Both the position numbers and the translations under genes were made by a program. This document shows positions 9,054 to 16,253 of a stretch of DNA of 64,000 bases, one piece after another. The stretch is from B4-G1 sp964393895 (GTDB lineage: Bacteria; Chloroflexota; Anaerolineae; B4-G1), in NCBI GenBank assembly GCA_964393895.1, contig CAYMWP010000002.1, positions 76,580-140,579 of the forward strand, in the 5' to 3' direction. Positions within the stretch are counted from its first letter, which is position 1. Each line of letters starts with the position of its first letter. Below the pieces are notes generated by a model. The model did no database searches. It was not told the origin of the DNA and was given only the letters and a program-made list of their open reading frames with translations.

Positions 9054-10049
9054 CTACTCGTACCCATTCTCTTCCACATAAATCAACTTGCTTCCCTGAG
9101 GACTGAAACAGAAATCCACGGGGTGCAACTCCGGCAGAGCCTCGCGAATCTCCGCGTGCCGCTCCGGGGGCGCGTAGAGCAGCAGGAACCCGCCGCCGCC
9201 CGCACCCAGGATCTTGCCGCCGACGGCCCCGTGCGCCCGCGCTCGCTCGTACCACTCGTCAATGATGGGCTTGCTGATCCCGCTGGCCAGACGCCGTTTT
9301 TCCAGCCAATTGGCGTGCAACACCTCACCGAACCCTCCCAGGTCATTGCGCGCCAGGGCCTCTCGCACCTGCTCAGCGTAACCGACCATGCGGCGCAGGC
9401 TGGCCCGCTTTTCCTCGTCAGTATGGGTATTGCGCGATTGCTCATCCAGAATGTCGTCGGCGCTGCGCACCAGACCAGTGTAGAGCATCAACAATCCCCT
9501 CTGCAATCGCTCCCGCGTCTCCGGCTGGCAGACTATCGGGTCAACGAACACACTTTCGTCGGGATTAAAGCGGATGAACTGCAACCCCCCGTAAGCAGCA
9601 ATGTACTGATCCTGCTTGCCGATGGGCTTGCCGCACCGCTCGATCTCGATCTGGCAGGCCTCCCGCGCCAGCCGCTCCGCACCGGCCAGGTGATTTTTGT
9701 AAGCGTAGAGCGCGTTCAGCAATCCCACCGTATAAGTGCTCGAAGAGCCCAAGCCGGTGCCCTGAGAAGGAATGTCAGAGATCGAGGTGATCTCGATCGC
9801 CCCTTCAATGCCCGCCACCTTCAGCGCCTCACGAATCAATTCGTGCTGCAACTCGTCCAAGCCGTCCACGATCTCAGTCCGTGAATAACTGGCTCGGATT
9901 TTTTGATCGAACTTGGGATTGACGGTGATATAGATGTATTTGTTGATGGCCGTACTCACGACCGCACCGGACTCTTGACGATAAAAGGCCGGCAGGTCGC
10001 TGCCCCCACCAACAAAGCTGATGCGTAGCGGTGTGCGCGAGATGATCAT
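9054..10049 (-). CDS. GHMP-family sugar kinase, D-glycero-D-manno-heptose 7-phosphate kinase type
   Basis: This is a 331-residue GHMP kinase. The N-terminal RTPLRISFVGGGSDLPAFY is the signature of the HddA/fucose-kinase-like subgroup. The ATP-binding loop is SQGTGLGSSSTYTVG and the C-terminal motif is KILGAGGGGFLLLYAP. Members phosphorylate heptose 7-phosphate or related sugars at C1, on the way to a GDP-sugar for surface glycans. The other heptose genes (gmhA, gmhB, hddC) are not in the window, so the substrate is inferred. The ATG has GGAG five bases upstream. It lies in line with the glycan cluster, 40 bp before the asparagine-synthase homologue, and probably shares its transcript. Confidence 0.87.
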   Translation of the reverse strand: MIISRTPLRISFVGGGSDLPAFYRQESGAVVSTAINKYIYITVNPKFDQKIRASYSRTEIVDGLDELQHELIREALKVAGIEGAIEITSISDIPSQGTGLGSSSTYTVGLLNALYAYKNHLAGAERLAREACQIEIERCGKPIGKQDQYIAAYGGLQFIRFNPDESVFVDPIVCQPETRERLQRGLLMLYTGLVRSADDILDEQSRNTHTDEEKRASLRRMVGYAEQVREALARNDLGGFGEVLHANWLEKRRLASGISKPIIDEWYERARAHGAVGGKILGAGGGGFLLLYAPPERHAEIREALPELHPVDFCFSPQGSKLIYVEENGYE

Positions 10050-10197
10050 ACCGTCTCCAAAACCTCAAAAACCTGATAGAGCACAGCGCCGGCCGAGGGC
10101 CCTGGATATAGTGAGGTGTCACGAAGCCACTCAACCGACGCTTACAATAGAACGAAATGGGCCGTCACCAACCTGTCACGCCCGCCGGATCTGCCAT

Positions 10198-11982
10198 CTA
10201 CACTTTCGCTTTAAGCTCCCACGTATCCTCGAGCATACGCTCGAGTCCGTCGGGGTCTACCCGCCACCACAGCAGCCACTTTTTGGTCGCCGGCAACCGC
10301 CCACTTTTACACCAGCGCCGCACCTGGTTCTTGCTGATGCCCAAGCGCGCTGCCGTATATCCCAATGTCAGCCACGCGCCATCCTCATCTTCCTTCTTCC
10401 GTCTCGGCTCTCCACTCCCTCGCTCAGAATCGTAGACGTAGCTACCGTTCAGCTTGGCGCGATTGACCGCCAGCCCCAACAGATTGGTCGCCTGTCGCTC
10501 GCCAAATCCGAGCAGCCGTTCCCTGGCCCGCTGGATCGTCTCGCGCCTGGTAACTCCCGCACTAACCACGAGAACCGTGCCTTCGGCCAAAGTTGCCAAG
10601 ACTGTGGCATCCGGGGGGCCCAAGATGGGGGGGCTATCAATCAAGACCATATCCATCTGGTTCCCCAAGGAATCTAGCAGAGCAGGGAGGCGTGGCGAGG
10701 TCAACAACGTGGCCGGGTCCATAGGGGGACGGCCGGCGGGCAAAAGATACAAGTTGTCAAAATCCGTCTCCTGCAGTGGGACGGACAGCAAACCTTCCTC
10801 GTCCACCTCGTGATCGCCAAGAACATCGGCCAAGCCCGTGACGTTGGGGCGATCGAAAAGCACGTGCAACGAAGGCTTGCGCATATCTGCGTCAACAGCG
10901 ATAACTCGATTCCCGGCCGCGGCCAGCACGACGGCCAGATTGGCCAGGACAAAGCTCTTACCTTCTGAAGCGCCGGGGCTGGTCAAGAGCAGCACCTTGT
11001 AAGGCTGATCGGGGCGCATGAGGAAAACGCTGGCCCGCATCGCGCGGACCCCTTCGGCCACCGGGCTCAAAGGATTATCAGAGGACAAAATGTCCTTCCT
11101 CGGCACCTGTGGCACCGCCCCCAAAACAGGCAAGTCCAGAATTGTCTGTACGCCATCTCCCTCCCAGCGCAACGAGGTATCCAGAAACTCTATCAACAAG
11201 ACGGCGCCCAGCGCCAAGCCAAGCCCTGCCGCCCCGGCCACGGCCACGATGAGCTTGATCTTGCTCGGGACCGGCCATTGAGGCACCACGGCCGGCTCGA
11301 AAAGCGAAAGAACGTTGGGCGACTCGGCGCTATAGGAAACGAGCAAGCCAGCATACGTGGTCTGGTAAGTAGATTTCACCTCTTCCAACGCGGCAATTCG
11401 ATCCTGTGCGTCCTGAATCTCGGCGGCCGAAGTCAACTCGGAGAGAGAAGTGGTCAATTCATCAATCTGACGACCAACGCCCTCAATCTTGTTCTCGAGC
11501 TCTTCCAGTTGGCGTCGAACGAACTCTTGCTGCTCCGGGTCGTTCCCTCCCGAGGCCGGGCTGCGCCGAATGAGCTCGTCGGCCAGGGCGTTGGCGATCA
11601 CGGCCGCCGCCTCGGGATTGGTGTCGGTCACCTGTATCTCCAAGAGCTGCGCCCCCGAATAAATTCCAGTCCCAATTTGCGTAGCCAAACCCTCAGGAGT
11701 TCTATCCAGACCCAACCTGTCAATGACGGCTTTGAGGATAGGATCCTGTCTGAGCAACTCGGCATAAGCGGCAGCCAGCGTGCTGCTGAACCTCATCTGG
11801 TTAGGATCAGGATCTGGATCCTCGAGGCCAGCGCCCACCATGATCGTTGCTTTGGCCTGATAGAGAACGGGTTGTTGGGCAGCGAAATAATAACTGATCA
11901 CTGCCGGGATGATGGCGCTGATTACAAACAGCCACCACCACTTGCCAAGAAGACGCACATACTGAGCAACCTGCCTGTTCAT
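10198..11982 (-). CDS. Wzz/Wzc-like polysaccharide co-polymerase with BY-kinase domain and C-terminal HTH
   Basis: The 594-residue product has a Wzz chain-length domain with membrane helices at about 16-34 and 244-266 and a periplasmic coiled-coil stretch (about 145-205). A cytoplasmic bacterial tyrosine-kinase domain follows, with Walker A SPGASEGKS (335-343), Walker A' VIAVDADMRKP (360-370) and Walker B MVLIDSPP (445-452). It would set chain length and export of the polysaccharide. The usual Tyr-rich autophosphorylation tail is reduced to YVY at 515-517. After a charged linker, residues about 537-586 form an excisionase/MerR-type helix-turn-helix (LGYTAARLGISKNQVRRWC). That fusion is unusual. 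The gene overlaps the response regulator by 4 bp. Confidence 0.9.
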   Translation of the reverse strand: MNRQVAQYVRLLGKWWWLFVISAIIPAVISYYFAAQQPVLYQAKATIMVGAGLEDPDPDPNQMRFSSTLAAAYAELLRQDPILKAVIDRLGLDRTPEGLATQIGTGIYSGAQLLEIQVTDTNPEAAAVIANALADELIRRSPASGGNDPEQQEFVRRQLEELENKIEGVGRQIDELTTSLSELTSAAEIQDAQDRIAALEEVKSTYQTTYAGLLVSYSAESPNVLSLFEPAVVPQWPVPSKIKLIVAVAGAAGLGLALGAVLLIEFLDTSLRWEGDGVQTILDLPVLGAVPQVPRKDILSSDNPLSPVAEGVRAMRASVFLMRPDQPYKVLLLTSPGASEGKSFVLANLAVVLAAAGNRVIAVDADMRKPSLHVLFDRPNVTGLADVLGDHEVDEEGLLSVPLQETDFDNLYLLPAGRPPMDPATLLTSPRLPALLDSLGNQMDMVLIDSPPILGPPDATVLATLAEGTVLVVSAGVTRRETIQRARERLLGFGERQATNLLGLAVNRAKLNGSYVYDSERGSGEPRRKKEDEDGAWLTLGYTAARLGISKNQVRRWCKSGRLPATKKWLLWWRVDPDGLERMLEDTWELKAKV

Positions 11983-12716
11983 GCCCGCCCCACGCCAGCG
12001 CCGTTGCGCTCCGGTTCAAAAGTCCCATTGCCAGCAAAATAGTAACCCACTCCCCAGCGTGTGTGTATGTAGTGTGGGCTAGAAGGATCATCCTCGATCT
12101 TGCGCCGCAGATAGCGGACATACACACTGAGATAACCTACCTCCTCCGCATATTCCGGCCCCCACACGCTGACCAACAGATCCTTGTGAGGCACGATCTG
12201 CCCCTTGCGGCCAACCAGATACAACAACAGCCGGGCCTCGGTCGGCGTGAGGTCAATTACCTCCCCCTCCTTTGTAACCGTCCCATCTCTCAGATCAATG
12301 CGAAGAGCGCCGTCGTCGTAGATATCGCGCCAAGCATCTTGGGCGACCGCCCCGGCGCGGCGCAGAACGGTGTAAATGCGAGCCTTCAACTCGTCGAAAC
12401 TGCACGGCTTGGTCAAATAGTCATCAACCCCCAAGGAGAATCCCTTGAGGACATCCTTCTGGTCTGACCTGGCAGTGAGCATAATGATCGGCGTATCGCA
12501 CATATGCCGCAGCCGTTGGCACACCTGCCAGCCATCCATCTCTGGCATCGCGATATCCAGTATAATAACGTCAGGGCGGTTCTCGTAAGCTCGCCGCAGC
12601 CCATCCTTGCCGTTGTCTGCCGTGACGACCGTGAACCCCTCTCGCTCCAGGCCAAGCTGCAAAAGAGTGAGCAGACCTGTATCGTCATCAACTACCAGAA
12701 CCGTTTTATTCATCAT
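11979..12716 (-). CDS. OmpR/PhoB-family response regulator (first of two)
   Basis: This is a two-domain transcription regulator of 245 residues. The receiver domain has a complete active site: acidic pair in VLVVDDDTG, phospho-acceptor Asp in IILDIAMPEMDG, Thr in MLTARS and Lys in DYLTKPC. The C-terminal winged helix carries LTPTEARLLLYLVGRKGQIV and the recognition-helix region VRYLRRKIEDDP. No histidine kinase is nearby. It overlaps the Wzc-like gene by 4 bp, so it is probably the first gene of the glycan operon or a direct regulator of it. The start was taken at the ATG of MMNKTVL (12716), five bases after GAGG. A GTG at 12722 and an ATG at 12713 are alternatives. Confidence 0.92.
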   Translation of the reverse strand: MMNKTVLVVDDDTGLLTLLQLGLEREGFTVVTADNGKDGLRRAYENRPDVIILDIAMPEMDGWQVCQRLRHMCDTPIIMLTARSDQKDVLKGFSLGVDDYLTKPCSFDELKARIYTVLRRAGAVAQDAWRDIYDDGALRIDLRDGTVTKEGEVIDLTPTEARLLLYLVGRKGQIVPHKDLLVSVWGPEYAEEVGYLSVYVRYLRRKIEDDPSSPHYIHTRWGVGYYFAGNGTFEPERNGAGVGRA

Positions 12717-12844
12717 ATCCACCTCAACGGCAAACCACCAAATCTGTAGATTACAACAGAATAGTTCTTCTTCCTATCTCACAAACTATCAGCAGGCTTG
12801 AATCATCCCACCATTCTAGCAAATTTTTATTCTCTTTGTTGCTA

Positions 12845-12853
12845 ATTATACCA
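12845..12853 (-). promoter_or_regulatory. Extended -10 promoter for the first response regulator
   Basis: On the minus strand the sequence reads TGGTATAAT, a consensus -10 hexamer (12845-12850) with the TG of an extended -10 element one base upstream. There is no good -35 at 16-18 bp, as is allowed for extended -10 promoters. Transcription would start near 12838 and give a leader of about 120 nt before the regulator and the glycan operon. Confidence 0.5.
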
Positions 12854-13136
12854 TGCGCAAGTTTAAGCTCGGTTTGTGAAATGTCACAACCGGATAGTCG
12901 CTCCTGAGAGTATAGTAGAACGGGAATACCCCGCCCAGAGGCAACCCACAAATTCCATTCTCGGCATCAAGCCTATCAATACTGAGTATACCGGGTGAGC
13001 TACTTTGTGTTGCACCAGTCACGGGGCAGCACACATTCACCGATACAGCCGCAGCAGTCATGTAAAAGGATTTCCTAGAACAATTCTTAAATCTTTACTA
13101 ACATAACAAAAGTTCGTATAAAGTAGGTGAATAAAA

Positions 13137-13178
13137 AGTCACAAAAAATAAAAAAGCCCCCTTCTCAAGAAGGAGGCC
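13137..13178 (-). terminator. Rho-independent terminator of the second response regulator
   Basis: A hairpin of about ten base pairs with one mismatch (GCCCCCTTCT / AGAAGGAGGC on the plus strand) begins about 20 bp past the stop codon. Read on the minus strand, it is followed directly by a T-rich tract (TTTTTATTTTTTGTGAC). This is a standard intrinsic terminator and separates the second regulator from the first regulator and the glycan operon. Confidence 0.85.
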
Positions 13179-13198
13179 AGAAGAGACTACCGCCGAGC

Positions 13199-13903
13199 CT
13201 ACAAAAACTCACCCGTATCGAAGTAATATCCCTCACCCCAAACAGTGTGGAGATAGCGAGGGGATTTAGGGTCAGCCTCAATCTTTTGCCGCAGCCGATA
13301 AATGCACTGCTTCACCAAGTCCGGCTCACCGACGCTTTCAGCGCCCCAAACCCGCGACAGGATGGCATTGGTGCTGAGCACTTTGCCAACGTGACGAATC
13401 AGCAGCCGGAGCACCTCGAACTCCTTAGGGGTCAGATACACCACCCGCTTCCCAATCACCAACTCGTGGCGTCCGCAATCCAGCATGATCGAGTCAGTAG
13501 CAAAAATGAGATCGCTTTCCGTATCAGTCCGCTCCTTCGCCCGACGGAGGCAGGCCATAAGACGACCAATCAACTCTGAGCGGTCGAACGGCTTGACCAA
13601 ATAATCATCTGCGCCCAAAGAGAGCCCCTTCACGATGTCCTCGAGAGTGCCCTTAGCCGTGAGAAAAATGATCGGTACCTCGGTCATCTCCCGCAACCGG
13701 CGACACACCTCGAATCCCCCCATATTGGGCATCATCACGTCCAGCAAAATAGCATCGGGTTGAGACTGATAGGCAGTACGCAGCCCAGAAAGCCCGTCCC
13801 GGGCCACAATAGTATCAAAACCCTCGGCACTGAGCATATGCCGTAGTATCTCTAGCTGACCAGCATCGTCGTCTATGGCAAGGACAGTAAAGCGCTGACG
13901 CAT
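13199..13903 (-). CDS. OmpR/PhoB-family response regulator (second of two)
   Basis: A response regulator of 234 residues with a full receiver site: VLAIDDDAG, phospho-acceptor Asp in ILLDVMMPNMGG, Thr in FLTAKG and Lys in DYLVKPFD. Its winged-helix output domain includes LTPKEFEVLRLLIRHVGKVL and the C-terminal VWGEGYYF hairpin. It is a paralogue of the regulator at 11979-12716, and again no sensor kinase lies beside it. The ATG at 13903 has GGAGGGG nine bases upstream. A TTG at 13933 would add ten residues without a clear ribosome site. It has its own terminator, so it is probably monocistronic. Its target genes are unknown, and the glycan cluster is the obvious candidate. Confidence 0.92.
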   Translation of the reverse strand: MRQRFTVLAIDDDAGQLEILRHMLSAEGFDTIVARDGLSGLRTAYQSQPDAILLDVMMPNMGGFEVCRRLREMTEVPIIFLTAKGTLEDIVKGLSLGADDYLVKPFDRSELIGRLMACLRRAKERTDTESDLIFATDSIMLDCGRHELVIGKRVVYLTPKEFEVLRLLIRHVGKVLSTNAILSRVWGAESVGEPDLVKQCIYRLRQKIEADPKSPRYLHTVWGEGYYFDTGEFL

Positions 13904-13929
13904 AAACCTTGGCCCCTCCAGTTCAATGG

Positions 13930-13958
13930 ACAATAGCCATTTCTAGACTAGTTCACAA
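13930..13958 (-). promoter_or_regulatory. Candidate sigma-70 promoter for the second response regulator
   Basis: On the minus strand TTGTGA (13953-13958) and TATTGT (13930-13935) are separated by 17 bp. This gives a start about 20 bp before the coding region. The match is moderate. Confidence 0.4.
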
Positions 13959-14050
13959 TGTGGAATCAAAGCTCGACGCCCAAACTCCCAAGCCTGGCAA
14001 CCCTCCCCTTGGGTATCGTGGACCCGTTTGCTCCAAATCCCGCCGCCAAG

Positions 14051-14074
14051 CCGCCGGACCTGACAATCCGGCGG
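14051..14074. repeat. Perfect hairpin, copy 1 of a dispersed CCGGA-type repeat
   Basis: CCGCCGGA and TCCGGCGG form an 8-bp perfect stem around an 8-base loop, with no T tract. About 17 of 21 bases match the hairpin at 28477-28499 when that copy is read on the other strand, so it may be one copy of a small dispersed palindromic repeat. Confidence 0.5.
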
Positions 14075-14207
14075 GAATAGAACAGCACAAGCGGGAATTG
14101 ATAGGCCAACAACACTCGACAGGACGACCATCCAAAGTCTGACAACAACTCGACTGGTATTATACTACAGAAAATCTACCCCTGCAACGCACGCGCCTAG
14201 CGCAGAT

Positions 14208-14216
14208 ATATCAGAT
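14208..14216. repeat. Left 9-bp target-site duplication of the insertion sequence
   Basis: ATATCAGAT directly abuts the GGGTGTGTTTCA terminal repeat and is repeated exactly at 16178-16186 on the other side of the element. Confidence 0.85.
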
Positions 14217-16177
14217 GGGTGTGTTTCATTTCAGTAGAGACCCTAGACCTCGGAGGTCTCTGCCGAGCTCGTGCTCGCCCAAAACCGCTGATTTGGGCAG
14301 TTTTTGAGCCTGAAAACGCATTAAGGCAAAAGTAGCACATTAACAATCAGGGACAGCTGCAGACCAATCAGCGATTCGTTGCCGGAGTACACCATCTCGA
14401 TGATGCCGCCAGCGGTATCGGCGGCGGAATTGCTCCTGGCATTGCTCGTAACGAGCGCGCTCGGCGGCATAATCCTCCCAACTGACCTGCGCCAGGCGCT
14501 TCTGTAGGTTGACGGGTGAATCTACATCCAATTGGATGGTCGCCCAAGCTCCCCGTCTCAGCAAAGGCTCGCGCAGTTGGCTGACGCCCAGTTGGCGTCT
14601 CAGTTGGCGCTTGACCTGACCGTAGAGGCTCTCTTGGTCGTTGTTCGTGGATGGTAGCCCAATGATGTCGTAGCAGTGGAAAAGGCCCGACCAATATCGC
14701 TCACTCAAGGCGAACAGGTCATCCCGGAACCGAGTCAGCCAAGGCGTCAGGTCGGGAGCGTCAGCCAGACGCCCCAGGTGGTGAGCCAATTGCCGAGCAA
14801 CAGCGTCGCCGCCAGGCCCTGGCGCATCAGCGGTGGGCAGGTGAGCATCCAGAATGTCGCTGATACCATCGACCCACTCGAGGGCCTGGGAGACCTCCCC
14901 GAAGGCTGATTGGAAGACGGGCAGTGTTTGGCCCAACACGGCGTACCAATGGCGCAAGTGGGGATGTTCCCTTCGCACCAGGCAGCGTTCCAAGGCCTGA
15001 CATATGGCGCGTAGATCCTCGAACACGAGGAGTCCCGACAGAACAATGGGGGCGCGGCCTGTTCTGGACAGCGCCAGTTGCAAGTCCAGCGCAAGGTCTC
15101 GGACAACCTCAGAGTGCGTAGGCGGCCGTTCCGAGTCTACCCGATCAGGCGCCTCGGTGAGAGCCAGTCCCGTCACCAGCTGAGGGAAAAAAAACCGACT
15201 CCTCCGAGTCTGATAGGACTTCCCCCATACTCTCGCGGATTTCCTGGCGAATCGTTTTCCGCATCTCGACCTTGAGCGACGAGTCGTACTCATAGATGGG
15301 ACGGGTGGCGTGACCCAGATAGTGGGACTGGCACCATTGGTGCGGGATATCCGGCCATACCTCTTCCAGCGCCTTTCGAACGCACCCTTGCTTGTCACTC
15401 ACCGTGGATAGAACGGGCAAGCCGAACTCTATCACCGGCTCCAGCAAAGTCTTGAGCGTCTCGTGATTCACCCGGGGTAGCCAGCCCACCACCAAGGTGC
15501 GTTCGATCTGCACCTCTCGCACCACCCAGAGCTGCTCTGACGCCCCCTCCGGCTCCAAGCCGTCCACGCTGATGATCATCCCCCCTCGTTCCTTGACCAC
15601 CGCCTCCAACTGCTCTCTATCCAGGCGCTCAGCGCATCCCAGGAGCGCCTGATAGCGCTCGTACAGGTAGTCTACCTGACGCTCGCTGATTTGCACACCT
15701 TCGTTCTCCAAACAGGCGTGAATCTGTTGTCGGTTCAAGTGCTCTCGATCACGCCACCAGCCAACCTGGGCGATCACGTCCAAGCCGTAGGTGCACTCCG
15801 GCACGGTAACCATCTGAGCAGCCGCCGAACTGTAGGCCTGTCCCTGATATGCGCACTCGGGATTCACGCACTCTTTGGCCCGACTGGCGACATACACCAC
15901 CCCGTCCATATGCTGAACCGTCTTGCGCCACTGGTAGTAGTCCTGTGGTTGTAGCGCTTCCCTGCAGTGCGGACAAATGCCGATCTCTGAATTGTAAATG
16001 TGCCGCGCTTGTACTTCCAGGTGCTTAGCCGTTCTAGCCACGAGTTGCTGACCTCCCTTGAACTGGTCTGCTGCTCATGATACCAGAATTTCATACTTGT
16101 GCCACTTTTGCCTCAATGCCTGAAAACACATCTCATTAGACCTCTGAGGTCTTGCCCAACTTGTTTGAAACACACCC
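14217..16177 (-). mobile_element. Insertion sequence of 1961 bp with 9-bp target duplications
   Basis: The element starts and ends with the same 12-bp inverted repeat, GGGTGTGTTTCA. It is flanked by exact 9-bp direct repeats (ATATCAGAT), which fixes both edges. Inside each end lies a 15-bp palindrome of the form AGACCTCNGAGGTCT (14245-14259 and 16138-16152). Next comes a conserved 21-bp block (14318-14338 and, inverted, 16099-16119) that probably binds the transposase. One DDE transposase in two overlapping frames fills the interior. I cannot name the IS family with certainty. The clean target duplications show an insertion recent enough to keep both copies intact. Confidence 0.9.
14340..16041 (-). 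pseudogene. DDE transposase in two frames (frameshift at an 8-base homopolymer)
   Basis: The first frame (15145-16041, GTG start after GGGAGGT) encodes a zinc-ribbon-like N-terminus (CPHC and CVNPEC pairs) and two catalytic acids, Asp in IISVDGLEP and Asp in VSDKQG. The second frame (to 14340) encodes the remainder with the glutamate in STNNDQESL, as in MULE/ISL3-like transposases. The frames join at a run of eight Ts on the coding strand near 15187-15194. Full translation needs a +1 (or -2) shift, or transcriptional slippage at the run. It may be a programmed event or a disabling mutation, and the sequence alone cannot decide. Together the parts give about 560 residues. Confidence 0.8.
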
Positions 16178-16186
16178 ATATCAGAT
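16178..16186. repeat. Right 9-bp target-site duplication of the insertion sequence
   Basis: Exact copy of ATATCAGAT, directly after the right terminal repeat. A small hairpin (CGCCAGG / CCTGGCG, 16188-16213) follows, between the element and the helicase-loader gene. Confidence 0.85.
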
Positions 16187-16253
16187 ACGCCAGGAGGCGA
16201 AAACGGCCTGGCGCGTCAAATTGTTCTATTGGGGAGTGAGAAAAGAACGGTTG

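Larger units (their letters stand above)
12717..13198. other. Intergenic region between the two response regulators
   Basis: About 480 bp with no credible gene. Short open frames here lack ribosome sites and family features. It is noticeably AT-richer than its surroundings. It holds the presumed minus-strand promoter of the first response regulator near 12845-12853 and the terminator of the second regulator near 13137-13178. Both are listed separately. Confidence 0.7.
13904..14216. other. Intergenic region upstream of the second regulator
   Basis: About 310 bp without a credible gene, lying between the regulator start and the left edge of the insertion sequence. It contains a candidate promoter (13930-13958) and a perfect hairpin (14051-14074), and it ends with the 9-bp target duplication of the insertion sequence. 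Three overlapping minus-strand frames of about 60 residues here look like noise. Confidence 0.6.

Noticed and set aside
9054..10049. Galactokinase or mevalonate kinase for the first GHMP gene
   Set aside because: The RTPLRISFVGGGSD opening is that of the heptose/fucose-type subgroup, and the glycan cluster fits it better.
12751..12951. Small minus-strand frame of 66 codons between the two response regulators
   Set aside because: It has no ribosome site, overlaps the likely promoter and has no recognisable composition of a real small protein.
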